NCBI GenBank assembly: GCA_009746045.1
Contig: RPFO01001941.1
Coordinates: forward strand, 1-64,000
From: Mesostigma viride
Lineage: Eukaryota > Streptophyta > Mesostigmatophyceae > Mesostigmatales > Mesostigmataceae
Length of the DNA: 64,000 nt
Direction of reading: 5' to 3'
Shown in pieces: positions 17,795-26,742 of the stretch. Position 1 is the first letter of the stretch. Every line of letters begins with the position of its first letter. Under the pieces are notes generated by a model, which saw nothing but the letters and a program-made list of their open reading frames with translations, did not search any database and was not told the DNA's origin. Position numbers and translations under genes: made by a program.

Positions 17795-18118
17795 ATGGAT
17801 CGTGACGTCGCCAAGAGCGCACTGACGTCCATCTGTTCTATCTTTAGCGTCATGGGGGGGTACGTCCTGCTAGAAGATTTCAACCCGAGCGACACGTGGT
17901 TCAAGGCCCTGACGGTCTTCTCGATCGCGTACGTCGCGTCGGAACGAGTGGACATGTCGGCGTTGGCCACCGCCGTGTACTTCCTAGTATCCATCCTCGT
18001 CCCGGGCAAGGGCATCGAACTAGAATCGTTTCTAGCGACCGACGTCGGAAAAGCGTCCGTCCTGACGGACAAACGACCTTCGATCAGCGAAACGCGTGAC
18101 AACACGTGGGTCTCTTGA
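17795..18118 (+). CDS. Small membrane protein, unknown function
   Basis: 107 residues starting at ATG 17795. Hydrophobic segments at ~8-27 (LTSICSIFSVMGGYVLL), ~37-48 and ~56-70 (LATAVYFLVSILV) suggest two or three membrane helices. A polar C-terminus overlaps the convergent gene at 18084 by 35 bases. Unrecognised. Confidence 0.55.
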   Translation: MDRDVAKSALTSICSIFSVMGGYVLLEDFNPSDTWFKALTVFSIAYVASERVDMSALATAVYFLVSILVPGKGIELESFLATDVGKASVLTDKRPSISETRDNTWVS

Positions 18119-19097
18119 AAATCAGCACCGTCGTCCACACCTCCTTCTCGAAGGTCATGGACGCGTTCGCCATCTTCGCCGAGGTCTGACGCGTCATCGC
18201 GTCGCGGACCTTCCGCAAGTTGGATTCGTACGCGCCGATGCAGCTCTCGAACATCTTGCGCGCCTCCTCCCTCCACTCCTCGAAGGTCGCAAAGTCGCCC
18301 GTGCGGATGCCGTTGTAATCCAAGTAGCCCGAGCGCCGCGCAACAAAGTGAAGGGGGTACTTGCGCAACATGCGACGGGCCATCTCCAAGTTACAGCTCT
18401 TCGTGCGTCTGCTCTCGACGGCCGCCCGGCCGCGCGATACGAGCTCGGCGATCCGCGTGCGACCGTCCGAATGCCGGTCCCAGCACTCCGTCGCGAGCAC
18501 AATGAGCGGGTGCAGCGCAGGAAAACAGTACTTCCCTTGCTGCATCGGACGGCGGGTGCCGAGCGTCAGCATCATCAACACGAACGAACCCTCCTCCAAT
18601 CCCAACGCGTCCAAGAATATCCACGAGAGAGAATGCGCCACGCGCTGAGACTCGAGACGATCGACCATGTCCGCGATCCGCGTGAGCGGCGCCAGCGGTT
18701 TGCACTCCGCCCTCGGTTCCATCGACAAGGGAAGCAACATGCGAGCCGCCAGGTAGTGGTCCTCGGTGAACATGGCCACCTGGTCGGGCTGCAGCAGCGA
18801 GTGGACGAACAGGTCCGTGATGTCGTCCCCTCGCCCCTTGTGCGCCCGGACCACTTCCGAGAACACGTCGAAGTAGCGTTCCAGGGCGTATCGCAACGAC
18901 TGGCGCTCGATCAGCATGGACCGGATGCGCTCCGTGTCCTCCTCGCATTCCGTGTAGACGAACTCGTACCGCATGTCCCGCTCCTTGCGGACCGCCGCGC
19001 CGGGATCGCACTCGACCCCGAACGCCGTCTCGACATTGGCCAGACTCGACTGGTCCATGCGTTCCGCGATGCAGCTCCAGGCCTCGAAAGAGTCCAT
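18084..19097 (-). CDS. Unknown protein
   Basis: 337 residues from ATG 19097, mostly helical, with no recognisable motif. Notable segments are RYALERYFDVFSEVVRAHKG and LHFVARRSGYLDYNGIRTG. The ATG lies 11 bases after the stop of the RING/TRAF gene on the same strand, so the two may be co-transcribed. A much longer plus-strand frame covering this region is an antisense artefact of high GC. Confidence 0.6.
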   Translation of the reverse strand: MDSFEAWSCIAERMDQSSLANVETAFGVECDPGAAVRKERDMRYEFVYTECEEDTERIRSMLIERQSLRYALERYFDVFSEVVRAHKGRGDDITDLFVHSLLQPDQVAMFTEDHYLAARMLLPLSMEPRAECKPLAPLTRIADMVDRLESQRVAHSLSWIFLDALGLEEGSFVLMMLTLGTRRPMQQGKYCFPALHPLIVLATECWDRHSDGRTRIAELVSRGRAAVESRRTKSCNLEMARRMLRKYPLHFVARRSGYLDYNGIRTGDFATFEEWREEARKMFESCIGAYESNLRKVRDAMTRQTSAKMANASMTFEKEVWTTVLIFKRPTCCHAFR

Positions 19098-19108
19098 CGC
19101 CGTGTCGG

Positions 19109-19957
19109 TCAGCGAAGGGAAACGTTTTCGATGGAGATGAACGAACGCCCCATCGAACCCCGCATCCCCGATTCCGCCTCCTCGTCGATCGACTCGTCCT
19201 CCCCGTCCCCGCCCCCGTCGTCGTCGTCGCCCTCGTCGCCCTCCGACTCCTCGTCCGGGTCCGGGAGGTTCACGTACTCCTGCCCCGCCTCGCACCGCTC
19301 CCAGCGGAGACAATTGTTGTCGTTGCCCGACGCCCAGATCCCGTGCAGACGGGCGCTGTTCACGAGCATGCGACACTGCGTCGACGAGAACGGGCAGATC
19401 GACTCGTGGAGAGGGATCTCCGACAATCGCGCCACGTGGGTGCACCCGTCGCCGTTCAGGAAGAAACGACACGGAAAAAAGGCGCACTCGACGCGATGCT
19501 TGCCTACATCTTTCCGCAACACCGACTCGGAACACCCGTGCACGCGATTCGGACATTCCAGACGCTCGTGGGGACACCCTCCGTCCTTCCTGTGCTGCGT
19601 GACCTCCTCCACGCTCCCCTGGAACTCGCACCCGCGCTCGAAGTTGGCGCACTTGCGCTTGACCAGCGACGTGATCCGGCCCAGCGTCACGAGGTGCTGC
19701 ACGCGGTACCGGTGCCACGGGGCGCGACACAGGATGCACTTGCCCGTGACGGCGGCGACCACGCCCCCGCGCCGTTTCTGTTTCGAGATCAGCTCCCTCG
19801 AACACGGCTTGTTGCAGAGGATCGCCTCGCACTTACCGCCCTCCACCCTCGTGCGGCACTCGATGACCACCGGATCGTTCAACACGCACATGCAAACGTG
19901 ACATTGGAGATCGTCGGACGCCACCTGCACGTGGCGACAATCCTCCGTGCAATCCAT
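19109..19957 (-). CDS. RING plus TRAF-type zinc-finger protein (possible E3 ubiquitin ligase)
   Basis: 282 residues. Residues ~19-80 form a RING-like set: CHVCMCVLNDPVV, a Cys-rich stretch with CNKPC, and GKCILCRAPW. Residues ~105-175 form TRAF-type fingers: CANFERGCEFQGSVEEVTQH, CPNRVHGCSESV and CAFFPCRFF with paired His. The last ~60 residues are very acidic (poly D/E). RING plus TRAF fingers is the layout of ubiquitin ligases, so it may direct ubiquitination of host or viral proteins. There is no MATH domain. Substrate unknown. Confidence 0.75.
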   Translation of the reverse strand: MDCTEDCRHVQVASDDLQCHVCMCVLNDPVVIECRTRVEGGKCEAILCNKPCSRELISKQKRRGGVVAAVTGKCILCRAPWHRYRVQHLVTLGRITSLVKRKCANFERGCEFQGSVEEVTQHRKDGGCPHERLECPNRVHGCSESVLRKDVGKHRVECAFFPCRFFLNGDGCTHVARLSEIPLHESICPFSSTQCRMLVNSARLHGIWASGNDNNCLRWERCEAGQEYVNLPDPDEESEGDEGDDDDGGGDGEDESIDEEAESGMRGSMGRSFISIENVSLR

Positions 19958-20023
19958 GGTTCGCTAGTCTACCCAGTTCCAGACTTTTTTATTCGTGGGA
20001 AATAAACGCGTGCTTTTATTATT

Positions 20024-20239
20024 ATGGACATATTAGCTCATTGTCATCCGATTCACAACAACATTGTCGTCCTCCCGATCACGGGGGAGTGGATCGACGC
20101 GTACGGGAGTTACATCGACCGGCCGGACCTGGGCATCCACTTTTTCGTCGAGGACATGAGGCGAGAGGCTCAGTCCTCCTCCTCTTCCTCTTCCTCTTCC
20201 TCGCCCTCTTCCTCGGCCTCCTCCTCGGCCTCCGGGTGA
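20024..20239 (+). CDS. Possible small protein
   Basis: Begins at ATG 20024 right after TTTTATTATT, a typical AT-rich leader in this genome. The first ~48 residues look protein-like (IVVLPITGEWIDAY, GIHFFVEDMRREAQ). The remaining poly-Ser stretch is antisense to the poly-Glu tail of the gene at 20170-20643 and is probably not real, so the true end may be near 20150-20170. Unrecognised. Confidence 0.4.
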   Translation: MDILAHCHPIHNNIVVLPITGEWIDAYGSYIDRPDLGIHFFVEDMRREAQSSSSSSSSSSPSSSASSSASG

Positions 20240-20643
20240 CCCGCGTCCTCGTCCTCATCGGCCTTCCTCTTCTTCTTGGTCACGCGGCACAGCGACGGGA
20301 CTTCGGTCACCTCGGGCTCCATGAGGAAGTTCAGACACTCCTCGCACCGACCGGGCTCGTTCTCGAAGAACTTTTCCAGGCGACTCGGAAGGACGTCCTT
20401 GAGCGACGTCTTCTTCTTGCGAGTCTTCACCACGAGCTTGTCGTCCCGCCCCGAGATGTTGCAGGCGTCGACGCCGGCCTTCGTCATGGAGTCCAGGATT
20501 TCGACGGACAACGTCCGCTTGCGTTTTCGGTGGGGCGCGAGGCTCTTGCTCGTCTGGCGGAGGATGTCGTCCACTTCGATGAACTCGGACGTCATGGATC
20601 GCATCTTCTTGCGCCACTCCTCGAGCTGGTACGCGCCCTCCAT
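20170..20643 (-). CDS. Unknown protein with zinc-like Cys pair and acidic tail
   Basis: 157 residues from ATG 20643. The centre is basic (APHRKRKRTLSVEI, KTRKKKTSLKDVL). A Cys cluster (RCEECLNF ... SLCRVT) may bind metal, and the last ~25 residues are nearly all Glu/Asp. A nuclear or nucleic-acid-associated role would fit but is a guess. Confidence 0.55.
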   Translation of the reverse strand: MEGAYQLEEWRKKMRSMTSEFIEVDDILRQTSKSLAPHRKRKRTLSVEILDSMTKAGVDACNISGRDDKLVVKTRKKKTSLKDVLPSRLEKFFENEPGRCEECLNFLMEPEVTEVPSLCRVTKKKRKADEDEDAGHPEAEEEAEEEGEEEEEEEEED

Positions 20644-20687
20644 TGCTATGTAGTCACCCGGACGATTTTGCGTGTGCCTCGAACGCA

Positions 20688-21356
20688 CTAGAGACCGGTG
20701 AGCTCGGCGTTGAACCCGGGAGCCCCGCGGACGGCGTTTTGTGCTCCTCGAGAGGGCTCGCCCATCATGCCGAACGACTCGGTCGCGTTCACCAGGGGGA
20801 CGCCGTACACCGTCGTGTCGGCGTCGGCGAGGCTAGGGAGCTCGTAACGGGGGTCGAACTGCATCGTCACGGGGCGGGGGAACGCGCCGATCGACCCGTT
20901 CCACTTGGCGTTGGCCATGACGCCCGTCGTCGCCAGGTTCATCTGGCCGAACATGCTCAGGTCCATGGGGGCGGGCGTGTACTCGCGGAGGCTCTGGATG
21001 CCGGTGAAAGGCAGGTCCTTCCGGTTGCTCGTGACGGCCAGGATGCCCTCCCCCTGCTTCAGGAGCAAGCCCATGACGTCCTCCGCGGACGGGAGGAGGT
21101 CGGTCGCGAACTGCATCTGCGCGTCAAACCCGCTCCCGATCTGGCTCAGACGGGGCGCGGCGCGCGTGTCGATGCCGTACACGTTGTCGTACTCGTCCGA
21201 CGGGATCAGACGCGTCTCCGTGCCGACCTGCTGCGAGGAACGCATCGTCTCGAACTCCGGGTCGACGCACAGCTCGGGGAACACCTGCGGCCGCTCGCGA
21301 GCGCCGATGAAACTGTCCGACTGCCCTCTCGCGGCGTTGCAATAGGAGGTGGACAT
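20688..21356 (-). CDS. Unknown protein, possibly structural
   Basis: 222 residues. ATG 21356 is preferred to an upstream GTG at 21392 because a TTATACGT element lies about 10 bases upstream of it. The protein has even composition with Pro/Asp/Met-rich turns (TPAPMDLSMFGQMNLATTG), no membrane segment and no known motif. The style resembles small virion proteins, but that is only an impression. Confidence 0.6.
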   Translation of the reverse strand: MSTSYCNAARGQSDSFIGARERPQVFPELCVDPEFETMRSSQQVGTETRLIPSDEYDNVYGIDTRAAPRLSQIGSGFDAQMQFATDLLPSAEDVMGLLLKQGEGILAVTSNRKDLPFTGIQSLREYTPAPMDLSMFGQMNLATTGVMANAKWNGSIGAFPRPVTMQFDPRYELPSLADADTTVYGVPLVNATESFGMMGEPSRGAQNAVRGAPGFNAELTGL

Positions 21357-21388
21357 CTTCGACGTATAACTGTGTGCCGAGAGATTTT

Positions 21389-21853
21389 TCACGACCAGCG
21401 CGTCTTCCCGCCTCGGGGCTTACCGGTCAGCGGGAACTTGGAAGGGACCTTCCACTTGGGCGCGGGCAGACCCTCGTCCTCGCATTCCCACCTCGTCTCC
21501 AACGCATAGCCCATCCGCAAGATCTCCTCCTCTTTGCGTATCGTGCGGATGTACAGCTCGCCGTGGTAGCAGTTCTTGACGGGGTGCTCGGTGAAGAACC
21601 CGAACTTGTCCGGGTTCCCGTGCCAAAAGTCCCCGTGGTATTCGAACACCGTAGGGGGGTCGGTGTCCGACGTGAACCCGTCGACGTATAACGGCTTGCC
21701 TTTGGACGTGAATAAAACCTTTTCGCCGCCGTTCCCGGCGTGCTGTATCTTGATCCCTCGCTCGCGTTCCACGGATTCCAACCACCTCCTGCATTTGGAC
21801 ACATGCTGACTCACGCAGACCAGCCTCGCGTAGGAACTCGCTCTCGCTGCCAT
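21389..21853 (-). CDS. Endonuclease-like protein (FEYHGDFWHG type)
   Basis: 154 residues. The central motif VDGF...PTVFEYHGDFWHGNPDKF is the signature of a restriction-like (PD-(D/E)XK/Vsr-type) nuclease family common in large DNA viruses and some mobile elements. D, E and a downstream basic residue could form the active site. A helix with ELYIRTIRKEEEILRMGY follows, as in the family. It probably nicks or cuts DNA. A homing or repair role cannot be distinguished from sequence alone. Confidence 0.7.
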   Translation of the reverse strand: MAARASSYARLVCVSQHVSKCRRWLESVERERGIKIQHAGNGGEKVLFTSKGKPLYVDGFTSDTDPPTVFEYHGDFWHGNPDKFGFFTEHPVKNCYHGELYIRTIRKEEEILRMGYALETRWECEDEGLPAPKWKVPSKFPLTGKPRGGKTRWS

Positions 21854-21968
21854 GGTTCGTCTCGATTGTGTGGTCGAGAGTCGCCGTCGCGACTAAATCG
21901 TTACGAGACGCGATTACTTTGCGCGGTCCGCGAACGCGATCTAGAAAACGACACCGACACGTAATCCA

Positions 21969-22537
21969 TCAGACGAGTTGGAACGTGAAATTGATCTCCT
22001 TCGTCGGATCCCCGTCGCCGCCCCTCCCTAGATGCCGTTTCATGAGGGACAGCCACGTCGACGTGTGGCCGTAGTTGACGTCCGACACGTCCCGGACGTC
22101 TTCCTCGCCGTCGATCAGGTGCAGCATCTCGTGCGCGACCGCCCCCGCGAGGATCAGAGGGACGTGTTTCGGCATGTCCACGCCGTCCTGGGTATACTTG
22201 CATCCGCTTCTCAACATTTCCGGAAGACTCGAAGCCCAATAGTCGGGGTTGAGGACGATGCGCGGCTCGTCCTCGTCCACGCTGAACGCGAACGTCTCTT
22301 TCAGTCGGTCGCGCGTCCGCGGACTAAGTCCGGGCTCTTCTTGGAACAGTTCGTCCAACAAGAGGACGCGAGGGTCAACGGATACCCCGATCGGAAGAAC
22401 GTGCGGATGATTTCTTTCGTCATCGCCGCCAACCCCGGGTCGCGCGCCAAGATCCCGTCGATGTTGGGCGCCCTTTTCAACCGGGGCGAGTAGATCGCAT
22501 CTAACGCCGCCTCGAGTTGCTTCCACTTGCGTTTCAT
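21969..22537 (-). CDS. SprT-like zinc metallopeptidase, split by a frame change
   Basis: About 190 residues from ATG 22537; the frame switches near 22370-22390. The second piece contains AGAVAHEMLHLIDGEEDV and, 16 residues later, NYGHTSTWLSLM. This HExxH plus GH-x2-W arrangement is that of compact SprT-like domains. It lacks the N-terminal tag and charged tail of the two larger homologues at 11091 and 38152. DNA-protein crosslink repair is a plausible but unproven role. Confidence 0.65.
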
Positions 22538-22572
22538 GACATTGCACCGTATCCCGCGCGATTCTCGACCCC

Positions 22573-23025
22573 TCACGAAGCGCACACCTGGTTCATGAGC
22601 GCGTCGAGCGGTTTGAGGACGTACAGGAACAAGGCCGAGTACGCCGCGGTCGATGCGACGATCGGGATCGCGTGGCCGGCGATCGACCATCCCGGGAAGT
22701 ACGACAGGTGGAAACCGGACGCGGCCACGAGCAGACCTATCGTCAGACCGGCGATCGCGCCCGCGTACACGAACTTCCTGTCGCTGCTAATGTGCTTGTT
22801 GTACTCGCGAGTCCAACGCACGGCCGCGAGGTTTCCTACGCCTAACACGATCATGACTAGGAATATGACCCATTCCGTGTGCGCCGGCTGGGCCGGGACG
22901 CCCACGGAACGGACGGCGGACAAGTACAATGGCAACAACGCGCCCATGGGGGCAGAGGAACCCACCAAAAAGGATTTTATTAGGGAATCGGATAACATCG
23001 GTTCGATAATAATACATGCAGACAT
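22573..23025 (-). CDS. Multi-pass membrane protein, unknown function
   Basis: 150 residues with four hydrophobic segments, at ~17-42, ~52-70 (WVIFLVMIVLGVGNLAAV), ~85-105 (VYAGAIAGLTIGLLVA) and ~112-138 (AIPIVASTAAYSALFLYVL). Starts at ATG 23025, after an AAATTAT element. No family recognised. Confidence 0.65.
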   Translation of the reverse strand: MSACIIIEPMLSDSLIKSFLVGSSAPMGALLPLYLSAVRSVGVPAQPAHTEWVIFLVMIVLGVGNLAAVRWTREYNKHISSDRKFVYAGAIAGLTIGLLVAASGFHLSYFPGWSIAGHAIPIVASTAAYSALFLYVLKPLDALMNQVCAS

Positions 23026-23062
23026 ATAATTTCGAGACTCAGTCCGAGTCCGAGGCACGCTC

Positions 23063-23813
23063 TCAACCGCTTGTTGTCTCGCGTGACCGTCTCGTCGTCC
23101 GAGCCCCTCGGCCTCCGCACCCTCGGACGGCGAGCGGTTCGCGACCCCGCGGTCCACGAAGCAGTACTCGTCGGGCATGCGGTTCGACGGGAAGAACTGC
23201 AGCGACTGCACCACGGGCGTGCACCCAAACTGCTTGTCCATGAACCACATGCGCGACACCTCCAGGATGACTTGCACGTCACAGCCCTTCTGCACGTCCG
23301 CGAAGGTGGCGGGCTGGCGGTTCTCGTCAAAGAAGCGGCACTGGAATTGGCCGTCGCGGAAAGGAACGTTGCACTTGAGCGTGGGGGGTACTCCTCCTTC
23401 TTCGAGGGCTTGATGGCCGACGTGTACAGCTCCCCGATGAGTTCGTCGCTCATCTTCTTGCCGAACCATTCCACGCACTTGGAATGCGACTGCTTCTTGT
23501 TGCGGTCGTCGAGCCCCGTCCACATCTCGTAAAAGAGCGCGTTGTCCGACCCCTCGGTGGTGTGGCGGTCAAACGAGAGGTCCAGAGTGTACTTGCGGAT
23601 GTCGTTGGTCCCGGGCTTGGGATCGAAGGAGCTGATGCCGAACGGCGCGCGCATGCGAGGGGTCTGGATGCGGATGGGCGTGCCGTCGACGCCGTAGGAC
23701 ATGTACACGGAGAGGGCGCCTGGGCCCGACGGACCCCGCCCGGACCGCTTGGGGTCCTTGTACAAGACCTTGTCCGCATCGAAGTCGTCGAAAAGGACGA
23801 TCGTGGAGGCCAT
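23063..23813 (-). CDS. Conserved NCLDV-type protein (DUF5871-like), split by a frame change
   Basis: From ATG 23813. Residues ~45-65 read PIRIQTPRMRAPFGISSF, a motif I associate with the NCLDV family DUF5871. It is followed by YTLDLSF, a helix and FYEMWTGLDD. After a frame switch near 23390-23400 the second piece has CDVQVILEVSRMWFMDKQFG and CTPVVQSLQF. The length, about 245 residues, fits the family. The C-terminus is uncertain because all three frames remain partly plausible below 23150. Often described as an abundant or nucleic-acid-associated protein, but the function is not established. Confidence 0.65.
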
Positions 23814-23876
23814 TCTTGAGGTGTGTGGAGGTAGGTGGAGAGAAAGGAACGAGCTCGGACAACGACGGGGCGACCT

Positions 23877-24473
23877 TTATACTTCCTCGATGTCGTCCTG
23901 GATGTCGGCCCAGGACGTGTGGGCGGCCGAACCGACACGATCGACCGACATGTTCGTGTCGTTTTCGTCGGCCGTGTCGGCTTTGACGGCACTAGTGGAC
24001 GGTGCCGCGGATCGGTCGCCAATCAGGGCGCAGAAGTCGAGGAACGAATCGACGTCATCGTTGCCCTTCATGCGCTTGACGCGTCGACAGACGAGACGGA
24101 CGTTCCCCTTGACGACGCCGGCCTTCGGGTCGATGAGATCGACGGTCGCGGATCGGCCCGCCGGGCCGGGACCGGAGTCGGGCGCGTGCGTCATCTCTAA
24201 CGCGGTGATGGCGCACAGACCGCCCTGCTGGTCCCATATCTCGGCCAGGTCCCGCGCGGTGAGGGACACCTGGCGACGACCGGAACGGCGGTTGGTCTTG
24301 TGCAGGGAGTGGACCTGGTTGCGGAAGTAGCCCTCCTTGGACGCCTTGAACTTCTTCCCCTCGGCCTTGCGACAGGCCTTGCAGAGGGACTTCCAGTCGA
24401 GGGGCTTGGCGGCCGAGGAGTCGCCGCAGAGACGGCAGACGAGTTCGGGGGCGACGTCCGGAGCGGGCTCCAT
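23877..24473 (-). CDS. HNH-type endonuclease-like protein
   Basis: 198 residues from ATG 24473 (an upstream GTG at 24488 is possible). CRLCGDSSAAKPLDWKSLC and CKAC form a zinc-binding head, followed by a basic helix and GGLCAITALEMTHAP, then ATVDLIDPKAGVVKGNVRLVC. This is the layout of small viral HNH-like nucleases in which T-x-D-x-ID replaces the first HNH motif and GN-x-x-LVC the last. The C-terminal ~45 residues are acidic. A DNA nicking or cutting role is likely. Confidence 0.65.
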   Translation of the reverse strand: MEPAPDVAPELVCRLCGDSSAAKPLDWKSLCKACRKAEGKKFKASKEGYFRNQVHSLHKTNRRSGRRQVSLTARDLAEIWDQQGGLCAITALEMTHAPDSGPGPAGRSATVDLIDPKAGVVKGNVRLVCRRVKRMKGNDDVDSFLDFCALIGDRSAAPSTSAVKADTADENDTNMSVDRVGSAAHTSWADIQDDIEEV

Positions 24474-24522
24474 CGTTCGCAGGGACACTCACAACGGGAG
24501 TGGACAGAATTTCGCGGGCCGG

Positions 24523-26706
24523 TTAGGCGCATAGGACGGCGTTGGCGCCGAGGGAGTGGGAACACCGCTGCCGCGAGGAGGAGCCGGATGACGGGGCGGA
24601 CTTGGCGCGGTGCTTCCGCTTGGATGCCGCGACACGGACCGAGGGCTTCTTGGCGGACGCGGACTTGGCGCGGTGCTTGCGACCCGACCGGGCGTACCGC
24701 GCCTGGTTCACTCTCTCTTTCTCTGCATCGTCGCCCGAGTCTGCATTCTCTTGATCGTCAGCCGTGTCTCGACTCTTTCTATTGCGTTCTAATAATTCAT
24801 CGGTTTCTGCGGGGTCGAACTTCATCAACCCCATTGCCAGGTTCCGATCCGTATTAGTTACTTTTTCGGCTTGGTCCTTGGCTCTCAATAACTCCCTCAC
24901 TCTGTCGCCCTTCGACAGTATTCCCGGGTACATGCCTTCGATTATGTCAGCTGTTTTCTTTCTTTTCACGTCTCGGTCCTTGGCTTTCAACAACTCCCTT
25001 GCTCCGACGCCCCTTGACAGCGCTCCCGGGTACGCATCTTCGATCTTGCGAGCCGTTCTATCTTCTAATTCTTTTTGGACAATCTCTGCAAGATAATCAT
25101 CGCGACTCAAGCCGGCATAATCTCTCATTCGGTTCACGACAAGATGAGCCGTCTTTTGTCCCGTTCGTGCGTCATTCTTTTTGGCCCTATCTATAGATGC
25201 AATTGTATCACTCAAGAGCTTGTCGGACACAGTATAAGTCGTCCCTCCACCACGATATCTATTGTGCGTTTCATTATTGTCAAGTGTTTTTATGCCCGCT
25301 TCCTCCGCCACTCGCAGAATCTGGCGATATTCTGTTTTTGCATTTTCCGAATTCAGCAACGCTCTCTCGCGTAGTTCCTCGAATGCCTTGCGATCTTGTG
25401 GCGACAATTCCCCCTCGAGTAGTGTGTCATAACGCTGCACGTCACTGCTCCACTCCGTAGCTTCTAGTGCTTTATACGCAGCAAGCTTTCCGAATTCACC
25501 ATCTAAATGTTCATTCGCCGTTTCCAACATTTTCATAACAAGTGCTCGCATCCCGTCCTTACCGTCGAGCGAATCCAGGATTTCCTGCCTCGATTTGCCT
25601 TCCAAAAGGCTTTGTACTATCGAGCTTCGTAACTCTTGGGCGATTCTGACACGTGCCTTTTTCAAGGCCTGTATCGATTTCGCTCGTGTCTCTGGAGTAA
25701 ATCGGAAACGCGAGCGCGTAGGGGACGCACCTGCACCGACGAGGATAACACCTGCACCCGGTGCGGTGACGGACTTCCTTGAGGAACCAAGATACCCGGC
25801 GTTCCCGTAGCCGACGTACGGGTTCCCGTCCCTCCGCATCGCGCGGGACACCTTGGGCGCCTTGCCCTTCTCCACGCCCGTATACGGGTTCATCGCCGAC
25901 GCGATCCGATCGGATCGCATCCGGTGCGCCGAATCCAGCGCCACCTGGTACGCCCTGTGCTGCGTCACCCCGTGGATCTCGAACGGCGGAGGCGCCACCA
26001 TGTCCATCGCCGCCCTCCCCGCCATCCGTCCGCCCGCCATCGCCGCCTGTCCTGCCATCCGTCCGCCCGCCATCGCCGCCTGTCCCGCCATCCTCGCCGC
26101 CGCGCGCGTGACCGGCGACTGCAACACCGCGTTCGTCCCGTCGTAGAGTTGCTCTCCGATCACCTTGGACGCGTCGAACGCCGCGCGCCCGCCGCGCGCC
26201 GCCGCGGACAGAGCCGACGACGCCTGCGCGCCCACCTTGGACCAGTCGACGCCCGCGAGCGGGTCGAGCAGTTTGGCGGCGTGCATCGCGCCCGCTCTCT
26301 GCTTCGTCGAGGACGCGTTCGCCGCCAGCGAGCACAGCGCATCGCGCGGGAGCGCTACCAAACTCGCGGCGGGCTGTTGGGTGAGCGTGGAGACGATCTC
26401 GATCAATCGCCGTTGCGTGTCGGGGCCGCCCGCCAGGCCCTGGCGACACAAGCCCGAGATCGTGCGGCCGACGATCTCGTCGCCCAGCAGGAGACAGAGG
26501 GTCGGTTTGGCCGCTTTTTGCAGGAATTCGGCGGGCAGGTCGGGGTACATGGCCGCGACGACGCGCGCCATCTCGTCCCTCTTGAGCGTCTTTCCGACGC
26601 CGCTCGCGCAGGACCCGACGCTCTCCCGCACCCAGCTCGCCACCTTGGCCGGGACGGCCTTGCCGCCCTCGTACAGCGAAAGTAACACGTTGCCCGGAGT
26701 GGTCAT
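24523..26706 (-). CDS. Large lineage-type protein with internal repeats, unknown function
   Basis: 727 residues from ATG 26706. The N-terminal ~140 residues contain KPTLCLLLGDEIVGRTISG and RDALCSLAANA, a domain also present in the protein at 30201-31462. Around residue 210 the unit RMAGQAAMAGG is repeated three times with drift. The C-terminal half is helical and charged, with two copies of a ~30-residue unit (YPGALSRGVGARELLKAKD and YPGILSKGDRVRELLRAKD). Near the end RKHRAKSA occurs twice. The last residues (RCSHSLGANAVLC) recall the Cys tag but lack part of it. Base composition falls sharply from the N-terminal to the C-terminal half (one 60-base stretch at 25261 has 27 G/C). Function unknown. 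Confidence 0.7.
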   Translation of the reverse strand: MTTPGNVLLSLYEGGKAVPAKVASWVRESVGSCASGVGKTLKRDEMARVVAAMYPDLPAEFLQKAAKPTLCLLLGDEIVGRTISGLCRQGLAGGPDTQRRLIEIVSTLTQQPAASLVALPRDALCSLAANASSTKQRAGAMHAAKLLDPLAGVDWSKVGAQASSALSAAARGGRAAFDASKVIGEQLYDGTNAVLQSPVTRAAARMAGQAAMAGGRMAGQAAMAGGRMAGRAAMDMVAPPPFEIHGVTQHRAYQVALDSAHRMRSDRIASAMNPYTGVEKGKAPKVSRAMRRDGNPYVGYGNAGYLGSSRKSVTAPGAGVILVGAGASPTRSRFRFTPETRAKSIQALKKARVRIAQELRSSIVQSLLEGKSRQEILDSLDGKDGMRALVMKMLETANEHLDGEFGKLAAYKALEATEWSSDVQRYDTLLEGELSPQDRKAFEELRERALLNSENAKTEYRQILRVAEEAGIKTLDNNETHNRYRGGGTTYTVSDKLLSDTIASIDRAKKNDARTGQKTAHLVVNRMRDYAGLSRDDYLAEIVQKELEDRTARKIEDAYPGALSRGVGARELLKAKDRDVKRKKTADIIEGMYPGILSKGDRVRELLRAKDQAEKVTNTDRNLAMGLMKFDPAETDELLERNRKSRDTADDQENADSGDDAEKERVNQARYARSGRKHRAKSASAKKPSVRVAASKRKHRAKSAPSSGSSSRQRCSHSLGANAVLCA

Positions 26707-26742
26707 GACATCTGTATACTCTTGGTACTGAGATTTTATTGG

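Noticed and set aside
18096-19901. 601-residue plus-strand open frame
   Set aside because: Antisense to two good minus-strand genes (unknown protein and RING/TRAF protein). The sequence is His/Arg-rich, as expected for a shadow frame in GC-rich DNA.
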